A DNA stretch of 64,000 bases. Source: Streptomyces hundungensis (GTDB taxonomy: Bacteria; Actinomycetota; Actinomycetes; Streptomycetales; Streptomycetaceae). The stretch lies in the NCBI RefSeq assembly GCF_003627815.1, contig NZ_CP032698.1, positions 620,001 through 684,000 of the forward strand, written 5' to 3'. Below, one piece after another: positions 44,605-52,918 of this stretch. Position 1 is the stretch's first letter. Each line of letters starts with the position of its first letter. Under the pieces are notes generated by a model. The model saw only the letters and a program-made list of their open reading frames with translations, was not told where the DNA came from and searched no databases. A program made the translations under genes and the position numbers.

Positions 44605-46068
44605 ATGTCCACGACTCGAACCGTGTCCCGGGGCGAAACCACCCGGGTTGCAGCCGCCACCCTCGAGGCGGAACCGCAGCACCTCACCCGCCGCCTGAAG
44701 GTGGTCCTCGCCGTCCTCCTCGTCGCCCAGTTCATGCTGGCCGTCGACTTCTCCATCCTCAACGTGGCTCTTCCCGCGATCGGCGACGGCCTCGGCTTCT
44801 CCCTCTCCAACCTCCAGTGGATCGCCACCGCTTTCGCCCTTTCCGCCGCCGGCTTCACCCTCTTCTTCGGCCGCATCGGCGACCTGATGGGCCGCAAGCG
44901 CGTCTTCCTGGGCGGCCTGGCCGTCCTCGGTCTGTCCTCCCTGATCGGCGGCCTCGCCACGACACCCGAAGTCCTGATCGCCGCCCGCATCGCCCAGGGC
45001 CTGGCCACCGCCGCCGTCACCCCGGCCGGCCTCTCCCTCCTCACCACCGCCTTCCCCGAAGGCCCGCTGCGGCAGAAGGCGCTCGGTCTCAACGGCGCCC
45101 TGATGTCGGCGGGTTTCACCACCGGAGCCATCCTTGGCGGCATCCTGACCGACCTGCTCTCCTGGCGCTGGGCGTTCTTCATCAACGTCCCCGTCGCCGT
45201 GGCCGTACTCCTCATCGCCCCGGCCGTCATCAAGGACTCCCGGCCCGAGCGGCGCCCGAAGATGGACTTGCCCGGCGCGCTGTCGGTCACCCTTGGCCTG
45301 CTCGGCATCGTCTACGGCCTGACCCAGGCCGGCGAACACGGCTTCGCCCACCCGGCCGCCCTCATGGGACTGCTCGTCGGCGCCGTACTCCTGGTCGTCT
45401 TCTGGTTCGTCGAGCGCCGGGTCGAAGAGCCGCTGGTCCCGCTGCGGATCCTCAAGCGGCCCTCGGTGACCTGGGGCAACATCCTCGGCCTGCTTGCCTT
45501 CGTCACCGAGACCTCCTTGGTCTACCTCCTCACCCTCTACATGCAGAAGACCCTGAACTTCTCCGCCCTCACCGCCGGCATCTCCTTCGGCGTGCTCGGC
45601 CTGGGCACCGTCGTCGGCGGCATGCTCGCCCCGCGCGTCATCGCCAAGTACTCGACCCTCACCGCGCTGGTCGCCGGCGGTCTGATCCAGACCGCCTTCA
45701 CCGCGGTCCTGCTCCTGCTCGGCCCCGAGAGCGCCTCCATGTGGCTGCTGTTGCCCGCCACCTTCTTCGGCGGCATCGGCAACATGCTGGTCATTGTCGG
45801 CTTCATGGTCACCGCCACCTCCGGGCTCCCGGACAGTGAGCAGGGACTGGCCACCGGCCTGGCCACCATGTCCCAGCAGATCGGCATCACCATGGGCACG
45901 CCGGTCATGTCGGCCGTCGTCACGGCCGCCACCTCCGGGGCCGTCACCGCAGGCGCCATCCTCCACGGCGTCACCGTCGCCATCGGCGTCAACGCCGCCT
46001 TGGTCCTTCTCGGTGTCCTCATCGCCACGGTCTTCCTCCGCAACCGCAAGCAGCCCGCGCATTCCTGA
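44605..46068 (+). CDS. MFS drug exporter, DHA2 (14-helix) family
   Basis: 487 residues. ATG with AAAGGAAG about 10 nt upstream. Fourteen hydrophobic helices are predicted. Hallmarks: LAVDFSILNVALPAIGDGLGFSLSNLQWIATAFAL (motif D1-like), FGRIGDLMGRKRVFLGG (motif A), AARIAQGLATAAVTPAGLSLL (motif B) and GFTTGAILGGILTDLLSWRWAFFINVPV (motif C, the antiporter motif). It would export toxic compounds using the proton gradient. Controlled by the divergent TetR. Confidence 0.93.
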   Translation: MSTTRTVSRGETTRVAAATLEAEPQHLTRRLKVVLAVLLVAQFMLAVDFSILNVALPAIGDGLGFSLSNLQWIATAFALSAAGFTLFFGRIGDLMGRKRVFLGGLAVLGLSSLIGGLATTPEVLIAARIAQGLATAAVTPAGLSLLTTAFPEGPLRQKALGLNGALMSAGFTTGAILGGILTDLLSWRWAFFINVPVAVAVLLIAPAVIKDSRPERRPKMDLPGALSVTLGLLGIVYGLTQAGEHGFAHPAALMGLLVGAVLLVVFWFVERRVEEPLVPLRILKRPSVTWGNILGLLAFVTETSLVYLLTLYMQKTLNFSALTAGISFGVLGLGTVVGGMLAPRVIAKYSTLTALVAGGLIQTAFTAVLLLLGPESASMWLLLPATFFGGIGNMLVIVGFMVTATSGLPDSEQGLATGLATMSQQIGITMGTPVMSAVVTAATSGAVTAGAILHGVTVAIGVNAALVLLGVLIATVFLRNRKQPAHS

Positions 46069-46377
46069 CTGCCAACCGGCCTGTCTTCTGCACGCTCCGG
46101 CCGGCGGCGAACCCCCACTAGCCACCGGCCCGCTCGCCCTGGGCCGACCATTCCTGCGCCGGAACCGGCCGCCCCTGAGCGCGCCAGCCGACCGCCACCG
46201 GCGAGACCCCCGATGAGCATCCCGGGCACGTGAAGAGGACCGAACGTGCGCGGATCAAACGGCAAGGGCCGACCGCGCGCGCCCCCAGTTCGCCAGGAGT
46301 TCCTCCCCCGCGGGCCACCGGAGGGCCTGCTGCCGACGCATCGGACAAGCGCGTTCAAACGGCTGGGGGGCAGACGC

Positions 46378-46406
46378 AGGGGCGGTGCCCGCGAGGCACC
46401 GCCCCT
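46378..46406. terminator. Strong hairpin terminator of the ChW gene
   Basis: A 12-bp perfect stem, AGGGGCGGTGCC / GGCACCGCCCCT, with a 5-nt loop, 35 nt beyond the stop of the ChW-repeat gene. The rest of the 46069-46440 gap shows no gene. Confidence 0.85.
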
Positions 46407-46440
46407 GCCCCTGCACGTGTCAGCCGTCAGGAAGTCCGGG

Positions 46441-47082
46441 TCAGACCCAGATGCGTACGGCCTCCATGCGGCGGGACTGGCCCGTCGTTCCGGCGTAGAC
46501 CGGGTTTCCGGCGACCGAGCTCAACCACCCGTAGCCCTCCACGTGCGCCTGCGCCCCTACGCTGCCCGAGCCGACCTGGACACCCAGCGCCTCCATACGG
46601 CGCGACTGCCCGGTGGTGCCCACCGTCACGACCTGTCCGTCCGAGCCGCACGCCCAGCCCTGCCAACCGATGTCGGCGAGGTGGGCGTTGGCACAGACGC
46701 CGCCGACGCCGCTGGTCGAAACGGCCAGCGCCTCCATCCGGCGGCTCTGCCCCGTCGTGCCCGCCACGGCGCCGTCGCATACGGCGGACTGCCAGCCGAT
46801 GTCCTGGACGTGGGCGGCGTAGCAGATGACCCGGGCGTTGGGTGCCAGCGCGGCGCGTGCCCTGCTCGTCGCCGCCTTCAGGTCCGCGACGACCGAGGCA
46901 GGCGCCTCGACGGCCGGACCGGCCGCGCCCGCCGCGCCGAGCACGGGTGCCGGTGCCGGTGCCGCGACTGACGGCTGCGCCTGCGCCTCAGCAGCACCTG
47001 CGGTCCCCAGCGTGCCCGCAAGCGCCAGGCCCAGGACGACGCCGACAGCGTTCTTCATGGTCCACTTCGTGGTCTTCTTCAT
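46441..47082 (-). CDS. Secreted ChW-repeat protein
   Basis: 213 residues. ATG with a textbook AAGGAGG about 9 nt upstream. A signal peptide (MKKTTKWTMKNAVGVVLGLALAGTLGTAGAAEAQA) is followed by an Ala/Pro linker and three ChW (clostridial hydrophobic W) repeats. Each has H-x3-IGWQ/YGWLS and ends in the invariant GTTGQSRRMEA (residues ~85-130, 132-178, 180-213). ChW domains are thought to bind sugars or mediate protein contacts at the cell surface. Monocistronic, with its own terminator. Confidence 0.93.
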   Translation of the reverse strand: MKKTTKWTMKNAVGVVLGLALAGTLGTAGAAEAQAQPSVAAPAPAPVLGAAGAAGPAVEAPASVVADLKAATSRARAALAPNARVICYAAHVQDIGWQSAVCDGAVAGTTGQSRRMEALAVSTSGVGGVCANAHLADIGWQGWACGSDGQVVTVGTTGQSRRMEALGVQVGSGSVGAQAHVEGYGWLSSVAGNPVYAGTTGQSRRMEAVRIWV

Positions 47083-47573
47083 GACTTTCCCCTCCTTGTA
47101 CTGACTGGTCGCGCATATCTGTACCTGTGCGGAGAGGACGGGAACAACCGTTTGTCCCGGTTACGGCTGAGACCAGCCCGGGCATGGCGCGCACCGGGAC
47201 CTTGTGCCCCTACCGGTAGGTGTGCCTCGACTGCTCACGGTCAACTACGTTGCGAGGTGCGGAAGTTGGTGGACTCAGGGCGCGCGCACCCCCGGGTCCC
47301 GTGCAGGGACCCGTTCATGTTCGGCACCGACCGACAGACCATGACGGAATCGTGTTCGAGACGTGACGCACATGCCTGAGCGCTCACTGTGTCTGGTCTG
47401 CACATACGCGCACGTCCTGGCAGCAGAACCGAATCGCCTGTGCCGTGTTGGATCAGGACCGTCCCGGCTTCCCGATAAAAATCTTGGAGTTGGGGGTTCA
47501 CGGACGCGGGTCCTCCAGGCTCCTCCTTCACGAGGGCCCCCGGCGGGCTCAACGATCCGACAGAAAAGGGACC
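47083..47573. other. 491-bp intergenic region with one hairpin
   Basis: It carries the ChW promoter on one side and the sigma-operon promoter on the other. The only structure I see is a perfect 8-bp stem, CGGGTCCC (47293-47300) / GGGACCCG (47306-47313), without a T-tract. No gene could be supported. Confidence 0.5.
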
Positions 47574-47819
47574 ATGGACCCGGCCATCATCGTCACGGTC
47601 GTCTCAATCGTGACCGCCCAGGTGGGGACGCTCCTCACCCTGTGGTTGCGGCTTCGGTGGCGAAGCCAGACCGACACCGCACACCGCGACCACCTGCTGG
47701 GACTGGTTCGGGCTGCTCCGTCCCACTCTTTGGAAGTCGATGACGAGCAAGGGGACGGGCGGCGCATTCGTGTTCGCCTCGACCCCGGGGCTCCTGGGCG
47801 AGAGGACACCTCGCGATGA
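47574..47819 (+). CDS. Small one-helix membrane protein heading an ECF sigma operon
   Basis: 81 residues from ATG 47574 with AAAAGGGA a few nt upstream. One transmembrane helix (DPAIIVTVVSIVTAQVGTLLTLWLRLRW) is followed by a soluble tail with acidic and basic parts (LEVDDEQGDGRRIRVRLDPG). Its TGA overlaps the sigma gene ATG by 4 nt (ATGA). It may act as a sensor or anti-sigma-like anchor for the downstream sigma factor (inference from context only). Confidence 0.65.
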   Translation: MDPAIIVTVVSIVTAQVGTLLTLWLRLRWRSQTDTAHRDHLLGLVRAAPSHSLEVDDEQGDGRRIRVRLDPGAPGREDTSR

Positions 47820-48388
47820 GTGGCCTCGAGCCCACAGACGGAGGACCTCTGAAGCAGCCCGCCACGCTGGAAGGGGCATCAGCCGACAGCCTCAACATCC
47901 TGGCCCGCACGCACGAGTTCCCCGCCTTCTACCGCAGCATGATCCGCTCGCTTGTCTGGTTCCTCATGAACCAGGGTGCCAATGCCCACCTGGCCGCGGA
48001 CATCGCGCAGGACACCATGATGAAGGCGTACAGACGCTGGAATGACATCGAACAGCCACGTGCCTGGGTCCACCGGGTCGCGTCCCGGGCCCTGGTTCGG
48101 CACATCGCCACCGTGCTTGAAGAGCCCGCCGAAGACGTTCCCGAACCGAGTTCTCTGCTGCCGCGGCCGGACGCCATCGCCACGTGGGAGTCGGAACAGG
48201 ACATACTCCGCGTTCTCAGAGCGCTCCCCCCTCGCCAACGCCAAGTCCTCGCTTGGACGTTGAGCGGATACAGCTCGACGGAGATCGCCGAGGAGCTGGG
48301 GATGACCGCCGAGGCCGTCCGCAGCAGCCTCAAGAAGGCCCGGCGTACCGCCACCCAGTTCCTCTCGCAGACGGGGGACGCCAAATGA
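47816..48388 (+). CDS. ECF-type RNA polymerase sigma factor
   Basis: 190 residues. Region 2: FPAFYRSMIRSLVWFLMNQGANAHLAADIAQDTMMKAYRRWNDIEQPRAWVHRVASR (~35-95). Region 4: LRALPPRQRQVLAWTLSGYSSTEIAEELGMTAEAVRSSLKKARRTA (~130-178). The start overlaps the 81-aa gene and the stop overlaps the next gene (ATGA both times), so all three proteins are made together. No zinc-finger anti-sigma factor is present nearby. Confidence 0.9.
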   Translation: MSGLEPTDGGPLKQPATLEGASADSLNILARTHEFPAFYRSMIRSLVWFLMNQGANAHLAADIAQDTMMKAYRRWNDIEQPRAWVHRVASRALVRHIATVLEEPAEDVPEPSSLLPRPDAIATWESEQDILRVLRALPPRQRQVLAWTLSGYSSTEIAEELGMTAEAVRSSLKKARRTATQFLSQTGDAK

Positions 48389-49521
48389 CAACCCCTTCTT
48401 TCACTGACTGGTTTTCGAACGAACAGATCCGCCTGGCTCATGCCCTTGGGAGCCACTTGGACGTCGATGCAGGGCTCCGCGAGATTCTGCTCCAGCAGCA
48501 TCACGACGCTTCAGTGGAAGACATGCGCCGCCTGACCGACACCGAAGCCGGTCTGGCCGCGATCCTCAAGGACGCCACCGCATCGAAGTCCGTGGCCCAG
48601 ACGCCCCTTTCACAGAACCTGGCGCTCGGGGAGGCGGCCGACAGGGTCTGGTCTTCCGCCTTGGAGGGGTCTCTTCACTCACTCGTCGCAGCGGAGGACC
48701 GCATGCGGCTCCGTGGCTTCCCCTCGGTCAGCGCCCTGCTGCAATGCACCGAGTTCGCGTGGCACTTCTGCGTTGATCTCACCCAGCTCAACCAACCGCA
48801 ACCGTATCCGTGGGGGCACGAACTGCTGCCACGGCTGATCTCCTTGGTCGCCTTTATCGGCCGCGTCGTCCCCGACCGGGAGCTGGTGCAGGTCGACGAG
48901 ACGATGTCCCTCCTGGACGAGGTCACCAGCATGGTCGGCGCCTATCCCAATGAGTTGGTGCAGGTGGCCTTCAACCATGCGATGAAGCAGGCTACGGAAC
49001 ACGCTCTGCACCTGGCTCTCCTGATCGTTCCGCTCCTGTCCCGACCGACCGGCAACCCGCCCGTTCTCCTGAGCACGCAGAGCGCGCAGCTCACCGTCAG
49101 CGTCCGCAAGGCCAGGAACGTCCTGGCGCACAGCTTTCCCTCTCACCGGAGTTACGGAAATGGACGCGGTGACGCCGAGCTCCTTGCGGAGACACTCCGG
49201 ACCGCGAAGGGGCTGAGCGCTGTCTGTGTGTCGGCCTTGCGAGCGGAGATCGAAGAACGCCTGGACATGTCGCTGCCCGAGCTGTCGGGAGAGGCACTGC
49301 ACTGCCTCCTCAGTGATTTCACCACCGCCGATCTGGGCAGCGCCCATCTCGACGGGATCGACCTGACGGGGGTCCGCTGGTCAGAGCGCGAGACTCGTTG
49401 GCCGCCCTTGACGGACGTGGAGGAATTGCGGATTCAGTCGGAAGAGACGCCTGCCGGCAGCGGCCTCTTCATCGTCCGCACCGGTACGGCGACGGTCCGC
49501 GGCCTCGCCGACCTGGCATGA
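48385..49521 (+). CDS. 378-aa partner protein of the ECF sigma factor
   Basis: Starts at the ATG that overlaps the sigma stop. Mostly alpha-helical, no signal peptide: WFSNEQIRLAHALGSHLDVDAGLREILLQQH, LLDEVTSMVGAYPNELVQVAFNHAMKQATEHALHLALL. Residues ~310-340 hold a pentapeptide-like stretch (LSDFTTADLGSAHLDGIDLTGVRWS) followed by TRWPP, a pattern seen at the C-terminus of various Streptomyces regulators. It may be the sigma factor's regulator or effector; no family name can be given. Confidence 0.75.
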   Translation: MTTPSFTDWFSNEQIRLAHALGSHLDVDAGLREILLQQHHDASVEDMRRLTDTEAGLAAILKDATASKSVAQTPLSQNLALGEAADRVWSSALEGSLHSLVAAEDRMRLRGFPSVSALLQCTEFAWHFCVDLTQLNQPQPYPWGHELLPRLISLVAFIGRVVPDRELVQVDETMSLLDEVTSMVGAYPNELVQVAFNHAMKQATEHALHLALLIVPLLSRPTGNPPVLLSTQSAQLTVSVRKARNVLAHSFPSHRSYGNGRGDAELLAETLRTAKGLSAVCVSALRAEIEERLDMSLPELSGEALHCLLSDFTTADLGSAHLDGIDLTGVRWSERETRWPPLTDVEELRIQSEETPAGSGLFIVRTGTATVRGLADLA

Positions 49522-49615
49522 GCTCGGTGACCACGGTTGCTGGGCCAGGCAGGAATGGAGCCCTTAATACCTCAGCGCGCCTTCGCAGTTCCCCATCATT
49601 TGCCGCGAGTGGTGA

Positions 49616-49921
49616 CTATTGGGCGGTGGTTTGCCCGATCGCACGGAGGACATCGGCGAGCCAGACCAGGTGCTGGCCCACGGCCCGGTCCGGGTCGGCG
49701 AGGAGGTCCTCGAGGTGCTGCCATGACTCGGAGAGCTGCCCGATTGTGATCGTTCTCGGTTGGTTGGGGACGTCATAGAGTTCGTCGCCCGGAACAGACC
49801 AGAAGTAGTCGTGCTCGAGCGCCACCACTGCGTTGCCGGATGACGCTTCGATGTGGTGCAGCGCCAGCTCGAAGGCGTGCCGGAGCTGATCGAGCGGAAT
49901 CTGAAGAGGGTCGTTGTCCAT
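49616..49921 (-). CDS. Hypothetical acidic protein (101 aa)
   Basis: Starts MDNDPLQIPLDQLRHAFELALHHIEASSG with a helical N-terminus, then ALEHDYFWSVPGDELYDV, TIGQLSESWQHLEDLLADPDRAVGQHLVWLADVLRAIG. The composition is convincing. There is no good RBS; instead a frame of unclear status ends 4 bases upstream (TGAGCACATG), so it may be translated by coupling. Small acidic proteins of this sort are often antitoxin- or immunity-like, but no family is recognised. Confidence 0.6.
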   Translation of the reverse strand: MDNDPLQIPLDQLRHAFELALHHIEASSGNAVVALEHDYFWSVPGDELYDVPNQPRTITIGQLSESWQHLEDLLADPDRAVGQHLVWLADVLRAIGQTTAQ

Positions 49922-50304
49922 GTGCTCATTTCGTGGATTCGGGGCCGCCGGATTGAAGCGAGGAGTTGGCACTGCTCAGGACCTGGCCCGGGGCGGGAGC
50001 GGCCTCCGCGTGATCATCGGGGGGCGCGTGGGCTCCTGAAGATCGTGCGGTGGCCGCGAGCCATAGCGTAGAGCCGTACCGGTGGGGGGCGTTGTCCGGC
50101 CAGGCCATGGCCCGGATCGCGGGCTGGTTCCGGCGGGATGGAACCGCCGGCACCCCCGCACGTAACCGCTCGGGCTGTTGTCCGGCGTCAAGCGCAAGAC
50201 CTGTTGGCGGCCGATTAAACAGGCTGGTCACACCGGGCACGCACGCCCTCGCCCGTCCGCCAACGCGCCCTCCGCCAGGGCGGCGAACCTGCGCGTGGCT
50301 GGCG
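49922..50304. other. 383-bp region without a convincing gene
   Basis: A minus-strand frame (50240-49926) is open and contains AMAWPDNAPHRYGSTLWLAATARSSGAH, but it has no RBS and ends in low-complexity residues. It may be the leader or a remnant upstream of the 101-aa gene. Confidence 0.4.
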
Positions 50305-50679
50305 CTAGTTGGCCCAGGGCGGCGTGAGGGTGTCGCCGTCTGCCAGTTTGGCGGTGAGGCCGACGCGTGTGGTTACCCAGATGTGGGCGGGCTGGTCGGT
50401 GGTGTTGGCGATCGCCAGTTCGGAACCTGCGGGTGCCACCGCGGCGTCACCCGCGACGAGTTCGGCGCTCTCACCGTCGATGGCGAGTTGGAGGCAACCG
50501 GACAGGATGTAGAAGGTCTCCTCGGCGCTGATCGTGTGGGTCGGCCCCACCATGGCCGCCGGAATCTCAACGCGCCAGCCGGCGAGGTCCCGGCTGCCGG
50601 TGTCCGGACGGACGTAGGAAGCGAAACGACCACCGTGAATCTCGTGCACAACGGCCTCTTCACTGCGGATGAACGGCAT
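50305..50679 (-). CDS. Cupin-domain protein
   Basis: 124 residues from ATG 50679 (GAAGGG lies upstream at a long spacing). Cupin fold: IPAAMVGPTHTISAEETFYILSGCLQLAIDGESAELVAGDAAVAPAGSELAIANTTDQPAHIWVTTRVG. Metal-ligand positions: HTISAEE (His and Glu) present, with the second-motif His at PAHIW. A single small beta-barrel that could bind a small molecule or metal. Divergent from a MarR gene around a strong palindrome, so it is very likely that regulator's target. Confidence 0.88.
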   Translation of the reverse strand: MPFIRSEEAVVHEIHGGRFASYVRPDTGSRDLAGWRVEIPAAMVGPTHTISAEETFYILSGCLQLAIDGESAELVAGDAAVAPAGSELAIANTTDQPAHIWVTTRVGLTAKLADGDTLTPPWAN

Positions 50680-50697
50680 GCTTCGACCCAACCCTTC

Positions 50698-50729
50698 TCT
50701 AGACAAGCTTCTTGTCTAGATAGACAAGC
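50698..50729. promoter_or_regulatory. MarR operator: perfect 10-bp dyad plus third half-site
   Basis: TCTAGACAAG (50698-50707), spacer CTT, then CTTGTCTAGA (50711-50720): exact inverted arms. A further direct half-site TAGACAAG follows at 50721-50728. It sits between the divergent cupin and MarR genes and covers both predicted promoters. Confidence 0.85.
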
Positions 50730-50754
50730 TGATTGACGAGCTATAGTCAAGCCC

Positions 50755-51195
50755 ATGGACGACGCCCTGGCCTTCTCCGCAGTCGTGCTGGCACTTTCCG
50801 GACAGCTGGTGCAGGAAATCCACGCCAATGTGTCCCAGCAGGGATTCGAAGACCTACGCCCCGCACACGGCTTCGCCTTCGCCCGCATCTCTATGGGCGG
50901 CGCCACGACGGCCGACCTGGCGGAGCACCTGGGGGTGACCAAGCAGGCCGCCGCCCAGCTGGTCGAGGAACTCGTCCGCAAGGGGTACGTGGAGCGGCAT
51001 CCACACCCGCACGATGCCCGCGCCCGGCTCCTGGGACTGACCGAGGCCGGCCGAGCCGCCACCCGCGCCGCCGACCAGGCGGCCCGGGCTGCCGTCGCAC
51101 CCTGGCGCGAAGGACTGGGCGAGGCGCGCTTCAGCCAACTCGTCGCCGACCTGACACGCCTCGCACCACCAGGACCGATCCGCCCCGCGTGGTGA
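50755..51195 (+). CDS. MarR-family transcriptional regulator
   Basis: 146 residues. Winged helix: HGFAFARISMGGATTADLAEHLGVTKQAAAQLVEELVRKGYVERHPHPHDARARLLGLTEAG, with the DxRxR wing as DARAR. Helices at both ends would make the dimer. The ATG has no RBS and lies only 34 bp after the operator, so the mRNA is probably leaderless. Expected to repress itself and the cupin gene. Confidence 0.92.
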   Translation: MDDALAFSAVVLALSGQLVQEIHANVSQQGFEDLRPAHGFAFARISMGGATTADLAEHLGVTKQAAAQLVEELVRKGYVERHPHPHDARARLLGLTEAGRAATRAADQAARAAVAPWREGLGEARFSQLVADLTRLAPPGPIRPAW

Positions 51196-51277
51196 ACCGA
51201 CGGCCCCACCGCTCCGGAGGTCGGGTAGGCCCGCGGTCCGGGCTGGTCGAGACGTGGCGTAAGGTGGTGTTCACCGA

Positions 51278-51351
51278 CGCGGGGTGGAGCAGCTCGGTAG
51301 CTCGCTGGGCTCATAACCCAGAGGTCGCAGGTTCAAATCCTGTCCCCGCTA
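51278..51351 (+). tRNA. Initiator tRNA-fMet (anticodon CAT)
   Basis: Cloverleaf: acceptor CGCGGGG / CCCCGCT, anticodon arm CTGGG-CTCATAA-CCCAG with the three G:C pairs typical of initiators, and T-arm GCAGG-TTCAAAT-CCTGT. The first acceptor pair is unpaired (C1 opposite U72), the feature that marks initiator tRNA. CCA is not encoded. A strong terminator follows immediately. Confidence 0.97.
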
Positions 51352-51360
51352 CTGCACGAG

Positions 51361-51393
51361 AAGGCCCGGAGCATCGATGCTCCGGGCCTTTTT
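51361..51393 (+). terminator. Rho-independent terminator after tRNA-fMet
   Basis: AGGCCCGGAGCATC / GATGCTCCGGGCCT is a perfect 14-bp self-complementary stem followed by TTTTT. It can also serve the convergent peptidase gene, whose stop is 32 bp further on. Confidence 0.95.
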
Positions 51394-51424
51394 GTCGTCC
51401 TGGACGCCCGCTCCGGCCCGGGGG

Positions 51425-52822
51425 CTAGCGCGCGCTCTCGCCGTGCGCCCGGATCCGGTGCTCCTGCCAGAACGGGGTCAGGTCCTTGGCGGTCGCCGCC
51501 TGCGCGGCGCGCATGAAGGCGTCGTCGGTCGAGACGCCGTACCAGTGGTCGCGGGCGTAGCGTCGCAGCATCTGTTCCATCGCCGGGGTGCCGAGTTCGC
51601 GCTCCAGGTCGTGCAGCGCGCACGAACCCGCCCGGTACACGACGGCGGTCCAGCCGTTGTGGCCCGGAGGCCGAGCCCAGTAGGCCATGTCGGCGGTGAC
51701 CGTCGCGTCGGGCCGCGGCCAGAACACGTCGGGCCAACAGCCCTCCGCGTTGTCGCCGTAGAAGAGGTCCTGGGCGTACGTCGCGAACGCCTCGTCCAGC
51801 CAGGGATCGGCGTACTCGTCGTCGCCGACGATCCCGTACCACCACTGGTGCGCGATCTCGTGGACCACGGCGCTGCCGTCCGGGCCCGTCGACACCAGTA
51901 CGAAGCCCGCGTACTCCATGCTCCCGAACGTGAAGTCCGGGCTGAGGACGACGTCGAGTTCCCCGTACGGGTAGCTGCCGAAGCGCTTCCCGAACGCGTC
52001 CACCGCCTCCGCGCTCTCCTGCCGGGCCGACGCGACGCCGGACGGGTCCGTGTTCTCGGTCCAGTAGGCGCGCACCCGCACACCGCCCGGGCTGGTCGAC
52101 GTGGCGGTACGGAACGGCCCCGCCGCCCACGCGAAGTCCCGTACTCGGTGGGCCGTTGAGACGGTGACCGCACGCCCCGGCTCGCCCGGCCGGGTCGTTG
52201 TCGTGCCGGTCGCGGGCACAGCGAGCCGGGCGGGATGGTCGAGGGCGACGCGGAAGTCGGCGGCGAGCGTGAAGTAGCTCTCGCCGAAGCCCACATCGGG
52301 ATCCAGGTGCCAGCCGCGCCCGTCGCGCACGGCCAGGACCGGCAGCGCGTTGCCAAGGTAGCGGTAGGCGCCACCCCGGCCGAAGCGCGCCATCCGGTCC
52401 GGCACCGCGAGCGACACGTCGAAGGCCACGGAGGTCCGGGCGCCAGGGGCGAGGGGACGGGCCAGGCGGATGCGCAGGGCCGTGCAGTTCACCGATGGAG
52501 CGTCGGCCACACCACCGCTGACCCGGGAAACGCTGACGGGCGACGGGGCTCCCGGACTGCCGCAGCCGTCGGCGCCGTTGCCCCACAGCCGTACGTACAC
52601 CTCGCGCAGGGCCGGGCCCCCGCCGGTGTGGGTGAACGAGATCCGCTCCCTTCCCACCCATCGGGTGCCCGAGTCATCGGCACGCAGGACGACGTCATAG
52701 CCGATCCGGTCGGGGGTGCGCACGGGTTGATCGGCTGCCCGCGCGGCCGGGACGCCGATCAGGAGGGCGGCGAGCATGCTCAACGGCCCAACGAGCAGTA
52801 AATGGCGGTGAGTTGGGGTCAT
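51425..52822 (-). CDS. Secreted M1-family zinc aminopeptidase-like protein
   Basis: 465 residues with a signal peptide (HRHLLLVGPLSMLAALLIGVPAARA). The beta-sandwich N-terminal domain of M1 enzymes (residues ~35-230) is followed by the catalytic domain: FGSMEYAGF (the GAMEN-like substrate loop, here GSMEYAG), VVHEIAHQWW (HExxH zinc site, ~residue 320) and WLDEAFATY with the third ligand Glu 19 residues later. No C-terminal M1 domain, as in short secreted actinobacterial members. It would trim peptides outside the cell. There is no good RBS before the ATG. Confidence 0.92.
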   Translation of the reverse strand: MTPTHRHLLLVGPLSMLAALLIGVPAARAADQPVRTPDRIGYDVVLRADDSGTRWVGRERISFTHTGGGPALREVYVRLWGNGADGCGSPGAPSPVSVSRVSGGVADAPSVNCTALRIRLARPLAPGARTSVAFDVSLAVPDRMARFGRGGAYRYLGNALPVLAVRDGRGWHLDPDVGFGESYFTLAADFRVALDHPARLAVPATGTTTTRPGEPGRAVTVSTAHRVRDFAWAAGPFRTATSTSPGGVRVRAYWTENTDPSGVASARQESAEAVDAFGKRFGSYPYGELDVVLSPDFTFGSMEYAGFVLVSTGPDGSAVVHEIAHQWWYGIVGDDEYADPWLDEAFATYAQDLFYGDNAEGCWPDVFWPRPDATVTADMAYWARPPGHNGWTAVVYRAGSCALHDLERELGTPAMEQMLRRYARDHWYGVSTDDAFMRAAQAATAKDLTPFWQEHRIRAHGESAR

Positions 52823-52918
52823 ACGCGGGAGGCTAGGGAGAAGCGTGCACGGACGCGACCCCTCCGACAGTCGACCGCCGAGCCTTCGGCCTCACGGCCC
52901 GTTGGGTGGCTGCCCTGT

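Noticed and set aside
49926..50240. Minus-strand 104-codon frame upstream of the 101-aa gene
   Set aside because: No RBS and low-complexity end; listed only as part of an unassigned gap.
51278..51393. Integration site of a mobile element at tRNA-fMet
   Set aside because: No integrase and no repeated 3' tRNA fragment in the window; a normal terminator follows.
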